The position numbers were made by a program, and so were the translations under genes. A stretch of DNA of 64,000 nucleotides from Ariolimax columbianus. Lineage: Eukaryota > Mollusca > Gastropoda > Stylommatophora > Arionidae. Location: the NCBI GenBank assembly GCA_036924085.1, contig JAVGWX010000005.1:40927664-40991663 (forward strand). Reading direction: 5' to 3'. The notes under the pieces are model-generated. The model did no database searches, was not told the origin of the DNA, and was given only the letters and a program-made list of their open reading frames with translations. Positions 54,037 to 64,000 of this stretch are shown here, one piece after another (the stretch's first letter is position 1; each line of letters begins with the position of its first letter).

Positions 54037-54407
54037 ATGACGTACGAAGAGTCAAAACGGCTTATCAAAGCCAGATACATGACCAAATGGGAAACCGAAC
54101 ATACTGGTTACACCAAAAACGATACCTATTACCAGTTGAACCGAAGAGAGCAGGTCGTTGTCTTCAGACTTCGCACTGGCCACAATAGACTGAGGTACCA
54201 CCTATTCAACAAATTGAAGATAGGGTGTACTGACGAATGCCCGTGCGGTACTGGTAAAATGACCGCTGAACATCTACTGCAGAACTGCCCGACATACGAG
54301 GATCAGAGAGAGCAGATGTGGCCATCACCAGTGGAACTGCAAGACAAGCTCTATGGCAGTGGCGACAGCCTCAGGATGACCGCTGCTTTTTTCGAAAAAA
54401 TAATGGG
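54037..54407 (+). pseudogene. C-terminal zinc-motif region, part 1
   Basis: KARYMTKWETEHTGYTKNDT, then QVVVFRLRTGHNRLRYHLFN and TDECPCGTGKMTAEHLLQNC. CPCG keeps both cysteines. The coding sequence is cut at 54407 by the junction with the inverted part; residues after that are antisense of the inverted segment. Confidence 0.85.
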
Positions 54408-55676
54408 TCCAGTCCATGCTTGGGTAGCTTTTCGTTATGAAGCTTAGGGTAGTGTCTCTCCTTTCTTTTTCAGTCTGGCAGTTTTTGTTTGCAATACCTG
54501 GTATATTTTCTACCACCTCTGGAAACATATCCTGCCTCCAGGTGGGTTTTCGTACAGTAGTGATGGGTTTTGGTGTTGTTAGTGCGTTTATGGGATCTTC
54601 GTGCATCTTTGCGTTGGCTATTTCTGCAAAGTTTCTCCGCTTTAGTTTCCCATTTCCCAAATTGTTTAGTCTCTGGTACATTGGATGGTCCGTCAGTCTT
54701 CAGAGTTTCTCTGACTGCAGCTGGGCTCTGCAGTCTCTTCTATCGGTCATGGATTGCAGTTTTGTAATCTTTTCAAGTTCTACAATTGGCGTTGACTTCA
54801 TGCCACCTGTTATAATTCTCATGGCTTGGTTTTGAAGTTTGTTAACTTTATCGAAGTTCGCCTTCGCTGCTGTTGTCCATGCCGCAATGCCATACTCGAG
54901 AACTGGTCTCACTCTTCCAGTGTACAGTTTCTTTAGTATGCCTTCGTCTGCTCCCCAGCTTGTGCCAGCAAGTTTCCTCATGATTGCCATTCTTTCTCTG
55001 GCTTTCATTCGGTTTCTCTCAATCTGACTTTTCCATGTCATGCGCCGATCAAATGTGACTCCCAGATAGGTTGGGTTGTCGTTTGGCTGCAGGATTTTGC
55101 CATTTAGACTTAATTTGGTACTTTGGGGTTTTAATGAGAGCGAGAATGTTGTGCACGTGGTTTTCTCCTCGTTTATTTTGACCAGCCATGAGTTCGCCCA
55201 CTCTTCCAGCGATGTTAGGGCCGTCTGTATCAGATTTCTTGCTATGGTGAGATTCTTTTCAGAGGTCCACATAGCCAGATCGTCTGCAAACATTGAGCTA
55301 TGGACTCTTCTTGGTATATTCTCTGTAATATCGTTTATATATACCAGGAAGAGTGTGGGTGACAGTACTCCCCCTTGGGGTACTCCCTGCTCGAGTGTCA
55401 CCTTTTTGCTCATCTGCCCTTGTACTTGGACTCTGGCAGTTCTTTGTTTGAGGTAGTGGTTGATCCACTTGTACATCTTCCCACAGACATCACTTCTTCT
55501 TAGCTTGACTCTAAGTCCATCCTTCCAGACTTTGTCAAATGCCTTTTCCAGATCTACCCAAACAGCTACTGTGTGTTTCTGTGCCTGGTAGGCATCTTCT
55601 ATCTCCTGGGCTATGAGGATGACCTGGTCCTCAGTGGATCTGTGCTGTCTAAAGCCGGCTTGCTGTGGAATTAGTA
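54408..55676 (-). pseudogene. RT and pre-RNase H segment of E, inverted part 2
   Basis: Minus strand: from 55676 FRQHRSTEDQVILIAQEIED in frame, motif A WVDLEKAFDKVWKDGL (Asp intact), MYKWINHYLKQRTARVQVQG, LEQGVPQGGVLSPTLFLVYI, HSSMFADDLAMWTSEKN (FADD intact, about 55270-55290) and YLGVTFDRRMTWKSQIERN. The thumb follows, to TKSYPSMDWTH at 54408. One frameshift near 54700 only. The best preserved RT of family E in the window. Confidence 0.88.
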
Positions 55677-56198
55677 TTCCGCACCAAAAAGGGTAGTGGT
55701 ACAGTGGGTCCCATCACACTGCAACATCTAAGGCAACGAGGAGGCAGACAGACTGGCAAAAGAAGGTGCAAGACTACCACAAACAGATACTAGTATGACG
55801 TACGAAGAGTCAAAACGGCTTATCAAAGCCAGATACATGACCAAATGGGAAACCGAACATACTGGTTATACCAAAAACGATGCCTATTACCAGTTGAACC
55901 GAAGAGAGCGGGTCGTTGTCTTCAGACTTCGCACTGGCCACAATAGACTGAGGTACCACCTATTCAACAAATTGAAGATAGGGTGTACTGACGAATGCCC
56001 GTGCGGTACTGGTAAAATGACCGCTGAACATCTACTGCAGAACTGCCCGACATACGAGGATCAGAGAGAGCAGATGTGGCCATCACCAGTGGAACTGCAA
56101 GACAAGCTCTATGGCAGTGGCGACAGCCTCAGGATGACCGCTGCTTTTTTCGAAAAAATAATGGTTACTGTCTGACTGCGTACGAAGAAGAAGAAGAA
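55677..56198 (+). pseudogene. RNase H end, C terminus and GAA tail of E, part 3
   Basis: Begins in the last RNase H motif (RVVVQWVPSHCNI), has the same TAA stop as part 1 (55728-55730), then GNEEADRLAKEG and the 126-codon C-terminal frame with TDECPCGTGKMTAEHLLQNC. It reaches the natural 3' end gtctgactgcgtacgaagaa and a GAA tail, followed by the target duplication. Confidence 0.88.
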
Positions 56199-56209
56199 GA
56201 ACGGGTCCC
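56199..56209 (+). repeat. Right target-site duplication of the complex E insertion
   Basis: gaacgggtccc, see 53076-53086. Confidence 0.85.
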
Positions 56210-56720
56210 AACTCAGGATCCAGTCGTTTCAATCGTGGAGTGTGTCGTCTAGTGGGTTATTAGCTTGTCTGTTGTGAGATCGTGTGTGGTGTGCTTTTCT
56301 AGTGAATCTCGCCAGCGAATGTCTCTTTTTGTAGGGTACCACATGGTGGTCATGGTACTCCATTTTTTGTCTTGTCTTCTGCCTATATGACCTACCATAG
56401 GTGTTTTGAATCGTTGACGTGGTGTAGGACATCCTTGATATGTGATATTCTTCGGCTGTCGCTATTGTGTAGTTCGCTTCTGCCGCTGTTGTTTTAGAGT
56501 TATGCCCACCAGGTTTTAGAAATGCGTGTGCTGTTCTCAGTTGGTTATCTGCTGCATTGTTAGAGACTAGGTTTCGCTACCATAACAGAGCGCTTGTATG
56601 ATTACCAAGTCGAAGATGTCCGCACGTAGTCTGGTATCTTTTGTGGTGACTGTGGATGTCTTTACAGACGGCCAGTACGCTGGTCTGTTGTATATATGGC
56701 GGTGACTGGATCTGTCCTGG
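56210..56720 (-). mobile_element. LINE fragment N (C-terminal region)
   Basis: Minus strand: LRADIFDLVIIQALCYGSET, with the (Y)PALCYGSETW signature, then GHIGRRQDKKWSTMTTMWYP and RWRDSLEKHTT. This is the C-terminal domain of a further LINE family. The sequence left of the complex E insertion (52925-53075) may be its continuation, which would mean that E inserted into N. Confidence 0.6.
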
Positions 56721-56819
56721 AGGGATTATCGATTGACATGGGCCGTGTGAATAGAAAAAGAGCGATTGGTATGGTATAGGCTCCTTTATTTGCGTCGCTT
56801 GTCTTCCATCCTTTTCATC

Positions 56820-57765
56820 AGAACTAAACTATCTCTGATGCCTCGATGCCCGTTCTAAGTCGCTCTCTATGTAGTTCTATCTTCTGCAATCTCCTCCGAG
56901 GTATTTGGATTGACCATAACAAAATCGTTCATGAATCTATTGCAAATGTCCTTGTATCTTGATTTAAGCCTTCCTTGTGATCCGATATGAGTTCACCCAG
57001 GAGTAACTGCTTCGAAATGCGGGTAATTGGCATTCGTTTGACGTGACCTAACCACCTCAGTTTTTTTTTGCTCAGAGAAGAGGGATAGTTTCTTGGGGTG
57101 TTCAAGTATTTCCGAGTTGCTCACCTTGTTCTGCCACTTTATGTCATTATATTGCATATATTAATCTCTTCATCGAGTGATACTGGTGATGTTACTGCAG
57201 AATCAAAATATTTGAACACTTGAACTTCATCGAGCGGATCTTTATTTAGCGTAATTGTTTTTACTGGCGCGGTTCTAACTTGCCTTAGGACAACCGTTTT
57301 TTTTCCCGTTTACATTGAGACAGACAATAGATTAATGGTTGCAGAGTGTCCTCATCGTGCGCCACCAGGGCTGCATCAACAGCAAACAATAGCTCTCTGA
57401 TGAAATTATCCGTTTTTTAGACTTAGCCCTGAGCCTTGCCAAATTGAACATCTAGCCATCGAACCTACTGCGGACAAGATGCCACCCTTCTCTTGTTTGA
57501 AAGCACAGTGCAGAAAGACTGCAAAGAAAATTCCGAATATGGTAAGAGTAAGAACGCAGCCCTGTCTCACCCCAATTTTGACTTCAAAACTGTCGGATGT
57601 ATTTCCATCAAACTGAATGGTGGCCTCCATGTTTTCGTAGAAAGAGACAATTAGTTTGAGCACTGTTTGTGGACAGCCAATAATTTCTAGAACCTTATAT
57701 AAGGCTGGTCTACTAACACTGTAGAAAGCTTCTGCAAGATCGACGAACGCAATGAACATGGCTTA
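56820..57765 (-). mobile_element. Family M LINE (RTE-like RT), decayed
   Basis: Minus strand from 57765: MFIAFVDLAEAFYSVSRPAL (motif A, with Asp in VDL), ENMEATIQFDGNTSDSFEVK, IGVRQGCVLTLTIFGIFFAV (motif B), then LLFAVDAALVAH near 57385, where FADD is FAVD. The C-terminal KKLRWLGHVKRMPITRISKQ follows near 57060. Related to families B and F but a separate lineage. 5' truncated at motif A. Confidence 0.78.
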
Positions 57766-57804
57766 TTTTGCTTTCTGCTTTTTTTCTGCAGCTGTTTTAG
57801 TGTA

Positions 57805-57835
57805 ATGATCAATACATACATACATACATACATTA

Positions 57836-57875
<40 letters not shown>
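57805..57875. repeat. (CATA)n-(TA)n compound microsatellite
   Basis: Six CATA units then about 16 TA units. Confidence 0.95.
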
Positions 57876-57878
<3 letters not shown>

Positions 57879-57879
57879 C

Positions 57880-59038
57880 ACACATTTTTTGTCCGTGAGT
57901 CTTTGTTAGCTTGAGAAGTTATTTAAAACACTCGTTATATCGTTGTGTCTGTATGGGAAGAATCTGGGATACATTTTTGTCATTATTGATTGAAGTAAGA
58001 TTTACATCTAATCTCATAACCGAAATGCCTTGACAGCTTTATCAAAATAGCTGTGTTGATTGGTGTATATGGATATATTTCTTCCATGATTCTTCTTTCA
58101 TTAATTCATTGAATCGTTAGGCGTTTTGTTTTGCTATTTCACAGGTAAAATAATCTTATTGCGTTGTGAACCTTTGCAATGATTAGTAAAGTGTATTTTT
58201 ATTCTGTAAGGTCTCTTTCATTTCTGCCTGCTGCTTGTTTTTTTAATTAAATTTGTTACTTTGTCTTTAGTTCGTTATTATATATTTCTTGTTAAGGGTT
58301 ATTTAAAATCAAGTTGATCTTTTATATAACTACAGTTTCCCTAGTGATTCTCAAAAACGGTTTGCATTTCGTAACATATATGTTATTAAATAGCTTCTGC
58401 TTCTCATTTGCATAGAATTGTGATGAGTTTTGACTTGTATCTTTTCTGATTACCTGTCTAATTTTGTTTGTGCTATCACCAATGCCAATACTCGGTATCC
58501 ATATTGACTTTCTTCGGGTTCACTCTAGTCTGTTATGTTTTTCTTTTGTTTACATTCAGTAAAATGACAAATGATACAAGTAATTTAACAGCAGCGAGTA
58601 ATAAGTAAAGCAAGAAAGGTCACTCAGCTGGTGTAGCTAGAGGGAAGCAATCATACTCAATTATAGTGAGTTAAATATTAGGCAAGAAACAGTAAGGGAA
58701 ATAGAACACAGTTCGATAAGTCGGCGAATTGATTTTATGTCATACTAAGCTGAAAAGGATTTGTGTCATCAATCAAAAAACAGCATCTTTTCTGTGGCAT
58801 TTTAGGATTTAACAGATTTCAACAATAAATGTCATGTTGCAGTCAATAATGGTGGAATTTAAATATCCCTTTCTTCTTCAATAAGATTCCTGAAACGAGC
58901 AAAATCTTAGTTATATTGAATGTTCTGCTTCATGTCTGGACTCCAAACATCTGCCGGGGAAGGACTGCTGACATCTGCACAATTTCTGCCTCGTCCAATT
59001 TCTGATCAGTGAGAGGGTTTTCATATTCTAATACTATA
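57880..59038. other. Spacer, nothing recognised
   Basis: About 1.15 kb, strongly T-rich on +, without coding or repeat signal. Confidence 0.5.
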
Positions 59039-59041
59039 ATA

Positions 59042-59300
59042 ACACACTGTTACTTTCAGGGGCATGTGCGTGCTACAACAACACACTGTTACTTTCAGGG
59101 GCATGTGCGTGCTACAACAACACACTGTTACTTTCAGGGGCATGTGCGTGCTACAACAACACACTGTTACTTTCAGGGGCATGTGCGTGCTACAACAACA
59201 CACTGTTACTTTCAGGGGCATGTGCGTGCTACAACAACACACTGTTACTTTCAGGGGCATGTGCGTGCTACAACAACACCCTGTTACTTTCAGGGGCATG
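59042..59300. repeat. 39-bp minisatellite
   Basis: Six and a half nearly identical copies of CACACTGTTACTTTCAGGGG then catgtgcgtgctacaacaa. The copies are more uniform than in the 33-bp and 48-bp arrays, so this array is recent or recently homogenised. Open in several frames because 39 is divisible by three. Confidence 0.95.
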
Positions 59301-59487
59301 TGATGGTGTCAAATATTCCTTGGAAAAAGTTGGAAAATGTTTCGGATAATAATAATTTGTTTTTCTCTTCTCTCTTTTGGTCTGCTTTTGGTTTCAACGT
59401 CATGTTATGAAGATGTTTCTTGACACAATCCTAGAAATATAATTGTGGGAAAATAATCTTAAAATATTACAATATTGCTACTGCTGT

Positions 59488-59523
59488 GGGGAGGGGGTGG
59501 GGGGGGTAGGGGGTAGGGTGGGG
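59488..59523 (+). other. G-rich tract with quadruplex potential
   Basis: Runs of four to eight G separated by one or two bases: gggga, gggggt, ggggggggta, gggggta, gggt, gggg. At least five G-tracts of three or more lie in 36 bases, which satisfies the usual G-quadruplex pattern. Confidence 0.85.
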
Positions 59524-59539
59524 CTTGAGAGTGACAAAG

Positions 59540-60700
59540 GATACTAGCAAATCCCAACTTTTATTTGAAAACCACCATGGAAAAAATATGAACAATGAAC
59601 AAAATTGAACAGTATTTCTCCTCACTTTCAACGTGAGAGTCTGATTGGGTGAGGAGTCCTTCCCTTGATCTCTGCTCATTCTGAGAAATTTGCATTGAGA
59701 AAAAAGGAAGAACTTTGTGAACTGATCAGAGGATACACAAACTGAGATTCACTGACTTATATATAGAAAAATTATAGATTTCGAGGAAATTTTTTGCAAT
59801 TTACAAGAAAACTATGCACATTTCTCGGAGTCCTTTACTTCCTTCACGTAAAGATTTCTCTAGTTTAAGAAACATCGACGTCAATGATAGAAACATTCTA
59901 GTTCCCAGTTCAAAAAAGAAAAATGAGTGTCTTGACATGTCAAGTTTGATCAACAAATTTAACATGCGTGATGCAAACAATAATCACAGGTGTGCATATT
60001 ACTAGTTTAAACACGAACACTTTCTATGCAAATGTAAACCTATATAAAAAAATCAAGAAACCAAAATATGTGTACAATAACCTTGTAATTGGTATTGATG
60101 AAAATAGCCATCATATGGATAAATAAATAAAGAATACAGCAACAGTTACACAATTAATTTAGTCTTGAAATTGCCAAATATTAAACATGAATATTTTGTG
60201 TACGTAAAAAGTAAATATTCTGCCAGAGAGCACGGAACAACAAACAGGAAACAGTGGAGAATAGAGAGTAGTCACAAAGAGGGAATGTCCAAACAAAGCA
60301 TAAAACCAGCAAACTCTTCCAATAAAAAAAGTTTAAGAAAAATCAAGTATTGATTGAAAAATACTTATACAAAGGAAAACGAAAAATACAGAAAAACACT
60401 CCATAATATGGAGAACTCGACAAAGAGATACGTATTATGTGTAGACATGCAAAAAGAATGTCGATAAAATAAAAATGCAAGATAGAAAACATGAGTAAAG
60501 AACACAGCACGACAGCTACGCGTGCAAAAATAACGGAACTTTCAAACACCACTAGATTGGCGTAATGAGGAATGTGCAATAAGAACAAGTGTGCAATAAA
60601 TCTTGACTGAAGAAAAAGATATATCAAAAAGAAAGAAGAAAATATAAGTGAACTGTTCAGGATAACAGAGGCAATCAACGCTAAATAATCACTGTGCCAG
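59540..60700. other. Spacer, nothing recognised
   Basis: A-rich on +. Short open frames only, no domain recognised. Confidence 0.5.
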
Positions 60701-60704
60701 TATT

Positions 60705-61520
60705 CTCAGATCAGAAGTTGACAAGGCTATAAAATATACGTGCAATGAGAAAGTAATAATGCAATAATGCTGGACACAATCAATATAGTCACTGTAGAGG
60801 AGATAGAGAACATCAGTTTAGATAAAATCTCTATATTGATATAAATAATACAGGGTCTATTCCGTGTGACCTAACTATACCGTCTTTAGAGCACATCAAA
60901 AAAACCTCATTCAACCGATTGTTCTGACTTGAGAACAGTCAGCGTCATGAGCCACCGATTAAGATATAGCTCAAATGTACGCAGCTAAGAATTATGCGCA
61001 TAGTTAACAACAAAGTTCCAGGACAACAATTTGGATTTTGACAGAACAGCAGAACAAGAGAAGCAATATTTTGCATAAGGGCACTAGTAGAAACAATATG
61101 AGGAAGTACGAACATGAATTTATAAGTGCTTTAAAGACAACAAACTGGATCTTTGACAGAGTTCAGCATGGAAAACTAATCACATGTCAGAAAAAATATA
61201 GGTTTTGGTGGAAAAGATAAGAAAACGCAATAACCTGTATAGGCAGCAAACGACCAATGTCATATGTGCTGACCCTATATAGATATAAAAAGAGAAAGGC
61301 GACAAGCATATGTAGTGTTCTGTTGTCTGTTAATATTTATACAGGACACATATTTACACAGATAGAGCAAGTGCCAGGAGTCAGTATCAATGGAGTATCA
61401 GTAAGTAATCTCAGATGTGTAGATGATAGGGTTCTACTGGCTGAGAGCCAAAAATAATTAAATGAATTGGTGATTCAAGTAAGGAGCACAGATCAGATTA
61501 AATTAAGAAGATGAAAACTG
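60705..61520 (+). mobile_element. LINE fragment O (RT core)
   Basis: Strongly decayed + strand RT: LRSEVDKAIKYTCNEKVIMQ (finger), CSDLRTVSVMSH (matching CxNYRTISLMSH), QFGF with TREAIFCIRALVE, FDRVQHGKLI (motif A end), VNIYTGHIFTQIEQVPGVSI and NGVSVSNLRCVDDRVLLAES, where the active-site box is CVDD. About one stop per 20-30 codons in the first half. The continuous part is 61257-61457. Confidence 0.72.
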
Positions 61521-61789
61521 TAAAGTAAATTAAAGCATACATAAGTTCTATACTCAACAGATAAGAATAAATTATAAAATACTTAAACGGTTATAGAGCT
61601 ACTCCTTCCTATCTTGCAAATTTAAAAACAGTGGAATGAAGATACACCAAAATTTTAAAAAATCTGGAAAAAAATGTAGGTTTCAAAGCTGTTTTCATCA
61701 ACATGTGTCAATTATTGACAACAAAATAAATAACTCACAAATTAAAAAATGATATTGATTAAGTGATTGTATATTGTTTTTAACGAATG

Positions 61790-62110
61790 ACGTTGAAGAG
61801 CAGATACAAAACGTTGGATTCTAGAAATGATGCCTTTGAAATGTCGATGGATGGAAGAATGGGGCGGATCTTCTAGAAAGGAAAGACAACTGAAAAAGGA
61901 TGTTTTGGAGAAATGTAGGGCATTTAGAGAATTTATGAACAAAATCGGATTAAGACCTTGTTGAAAATAATACTAGAAGGAAATATGCGAGAGGTAAACA
62001 CCGTTAAAAGTTGGACAACATCAATAGGTGGAAGAAAAAAAACAACATGGCAGACTGTTCATCAATACAAGAGATAAAGAGCGTTGAAGATCTATTTCAG
62101 ATGTATATAA
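61790..62110 (+). mobile_element. LINE C-terminal fragment, possibly the end of O
   Basis: RWMEEWGGSSRKERQLKKDV resembles the EMWxWRRMxRISWxExxTNxDVL motif downstream of RT in related LINEs. Supported only by this motif and position. Confidence 0.4.
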
Positions 62111-63599
62111 TTATTGTGATATCTTTGACATAGCATGACCTCCAATATTGTTAACATCTCTTAGAGTACCAAATCACATGGCAGTTTGTATTCCGTACTC
62201 TATTAAATAGAACAAAGCTGGCTAGGAAAATTTAAGTCTATCTACACACTGTGTGGCGACATTCTGGAGCAAACAGTTTATGCTTATTACCCCTATAACT
62301 TATGTCGCCCCTATATGAGGGACAAACCACTGCAATATTGAGTATCTAGTGATAGATGTGTGGATGCTTGAATGAACAAACGGATAACGTGTACATGCAT
62401 GTATGTACCAGTGAATGGACACATTTCCCGATATGTATCTATATGGAGGATTGAATCCGCTCAACAACCCCGACCTTGCACATTTTATCGAATACGTTCA
62501 CAATGGTCCATGAATACGAAATACCGTGTATTGTTAATTAACTAAACCAGATGATGATGTCAAACACAAAATAATGTCCGTCAATGTCAAACGTTCTATA
62601 CCTGACACGACTTCAAAAAACCTGCAGCTGAATAAATCAGTTCTCTAACGTCCTATCTGACTCGTCTCTTTTCTGTTTAGCGGTTCCTTCTATTTACCTA
62701 TTCTGTTATTACATCACAGCTCCACCCCTCGTCTCACACTTACGCATAATGTCTTTTGTAATTTCTCCCTCTCAGTCTTCCTCATTTTCTTTTTCTCAGC
62801 GCCAGCCAATAAGCCTGCGCAGTAATCTGTCAAGACCATCTCATCTTCTCGCACTAGTTCCTGGTCGCTGAAATGAAATGCTGACTCCGCTTGTCTATTG
62901 TAGCTGGAGAAGAACTGAGATTACGATTTCTAAAGAACTACGGACAGATATGTTTTATAATCCTCCTACGATTTTAATTCATCAACTGTCTTGTTGTAAC
63001 AGATGTGTACATCTGAATTGTGTTCATCTTGTGTATTACTCACTCACGCATCCTAGGAACGGAAGCACGGACAGTTTCTTATATGTTGTGTTTGTTCGAT
63101 CTGCCATCCTTATCTTTATCATCTCTTGTCCTTCCCCTCCTCCCTTCCACTCCGCCACCATCACGCCTCGTGGTAATGCACAACATGGATTGAGTTAACA
63201 TATGCATTTAAGCTTTTTATTCATATTAATAAGATACCCTCATCAGTCAAATGGGCATATAATAGGCATATTTGCCTTTTATTTTGTTCAAATTGGTTTG
63301 ACAGATAAGGCAGTGATAAACATATATTTACATCACGATACACACATGCACTCATTTTAGCTCGAAGGATTACATTTTTTTGTGAGGTTGACCGTGTCTC
63401 CCATTCATACTTTGCCAGATGGAAAATACAATGAACTATATGCATATTCTTTTTTTTTCCACTTTGTTCGTGTTCTTCCATTCGTTTTTCATTTTTAGTT
63501 TTCTTCTGTAGCGTCAAAGCCATTCTTTTCTTTATCTATTTTTTTTCCAGAAATAGCCGTTGTTACTTGTAGTTCAGTGGTGATATTCAAAAATCGTGA
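62111..63599. other. Spacer, nothing recognised
   Basis: About 1.5 kb with two open frames of around 100 codons (62878-63198 +, 63523-63221 -), neither with a recognisable domain. Confidence 0.5.
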
Positions 63600-63940
63600 C
63601 GTTCTTAACTTCTTGCTTCTCTTGCAGGTCTAGTTTTCGACTTTTCAGTGCTCATTATCTTGCCGGTGTTTATGAATTGATTATGCCCATCGCTGTATCG
63701 TTTAACCGACAGAATGATCTGTCCAAGCCCCTCAGTGCTCTTCGAGAGCACATATGTATCATTTGTATATCTTAGTTCTGGTATTTCATTCCCGCCGACT
63801 GTCAACGGGTCGAACGTTTCACACGCTTTGTCATTCTTTGATATATATATATAAATTGTCACAGATTTCCCTGTTGGGTGTGGGTGCTCATGTGGCTGAA
63901 CAGGCCAATGTGGGCACGAGGACATGCTGCATAAAGGGCA
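63600..63940 (-). mobile_element. LINE P copy 3 (RT active-site region)
   Basis: Minus strand FDPLTVGGNEIPELRYTNDT, then YVLSKSTEGLGQIILSVKRY and NQFINTGKIM. It aligns with 44.0-44.15 kb (FHPFTIVAFEIPELRCADDI). The catalytic box is YTND, so the first Asp is lost. A short TA run lies at its 5' side near 63840. Cut by the window edge or truncated. Confidence 0.72.
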
Positions 63941-64000
63941 CAGAAGGTCTGTAGAAGGTGGTTGTGTTCCCGCTGTTCGTGATTTCAGGGTCTCGGATCT

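Larger units (their letters stand above)
53087..56198 (+). mobile_element. Family E LINE complex insertion: direct - inverted - direct
   Basis: 3.1 kb between one pair of gaacgggtccc repeats. Part 1 (53087-54407, +): thumb, RNase H and C terminus. Part 2 (54408-55676, -): an earlier element segment, from before motif A to the start of RNase H. Part 3 (55677-56198, +): second half of RNase H to the GAA tail. Part 3 repeats about 480 bp of part 1 (53926-54407) with only about three differences, including the same TAA stop. The join of parts 1 and 2 shares ATGG. Together they form a duplication-inversion-duplication. Confidence 0.88.

Noticed and set aside
59042..59300. 39-bp array as a CRISPR array
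   Set aside because: Head-to-tail repeats without unique spacers in an animal genome.
63221..63523. 100-codon minus-strand frame as a host gene
   Set aside because: Lys/Glu-rich low-complexity reading of T-rich DNA, no domain and no splice context.

Overview
This 64 kb window looks like repeat-dominated chromosomal DNA of an animal, most likely a spiralian and probably a mollusc. The reasons are a divergent but long 18S rRNA segment whose V4 region has the GC-rich form I associate with molluscan 18S, the mix of APE-type non-LTR retrotransposons (several RTE-like families, CR1-like, jockey-like, RNase-H-bearing I/Ingi-like), Tc1/mariner-type DNA transposon remnants, many microsatellites and minisatellites, and AT-rich spacers. 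I see no intact host protein gene, tRNA, CRISPR array or bacterial-style operon. Class-level taxonomy is not resolved. Family letters (A-S) are my own labels for repeats recognised by comparing copies inside the window.

Layout. 0.1-2.9 kb: broken RNase-H LINE, family A (+). 2.9-5.1 kb: RTE-like LINE, family B (-). 5.1-10.4 kb: AT-rich spacer with a 33-bp minisatellite, a shared noncoding repeat (S) and a decayed Tc1/mariner-type transposase (-). 10.5-17.7 kb: one old LINE (F, -) split by later insertions, namely a short GAA-tailed retroposon (D), a complete 3.18-kb RTE-like LINE (G) with a perfect 12-bp target duplication, and a LINE (H) that was itself hit by a SINE-like element (C, perfect 13-bp target duplication) and a LINE fragment (I). 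18.8-19.2 kb: mariner remnant. 20.0-21.6 kb: jockey-like LINE Q (-). 22.3-25.3 kb: LINE K interrupted by a CR1-like LINE L. 25.5-26.0 kb: second transposase remnant. 26.3-35.3 kb: dense LINE patchwork including two tail-to-tail K copies.

35.5-37.9 kb: the most unusual part. On the minus strand the 5' two thirds of an 18S rRNA sequence is fused to scrambled 3'-end 28S rRNA pieces, with the same 18S/28S junction occurring three times. 38.0-39.5 kb: spacer. 39.5-46.6 kb: two more family A copies, LINE fragments H and P, and long (TG)n and (GA)n arrays. 46.6-56.2 kb: RNase-H LINE family E, with one long (+) copy, one small folded copy, and one complex insertion (direct - inverted - direct) between a single 11-bp target duplication. 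56.2-64 kb: further LINE remnants, two microsatellite or minisatellite blocks, a G-quadruplex-like tract and AT-rich DNA.

How it works together: nothing here suggests a pathway. The window is a record of successive retrotransposition. Nesting order, target duplications, shared stop codons and inversion structures show which elements were active later, that some defective copies were probably mobilised in trans, and that reverse transcription or repair often rearranged the new copy. All coding remnants carry frameshifts, stops or catalytic-site changes. Identifications rest on protein motifs and internal comparison only; no database search was run.
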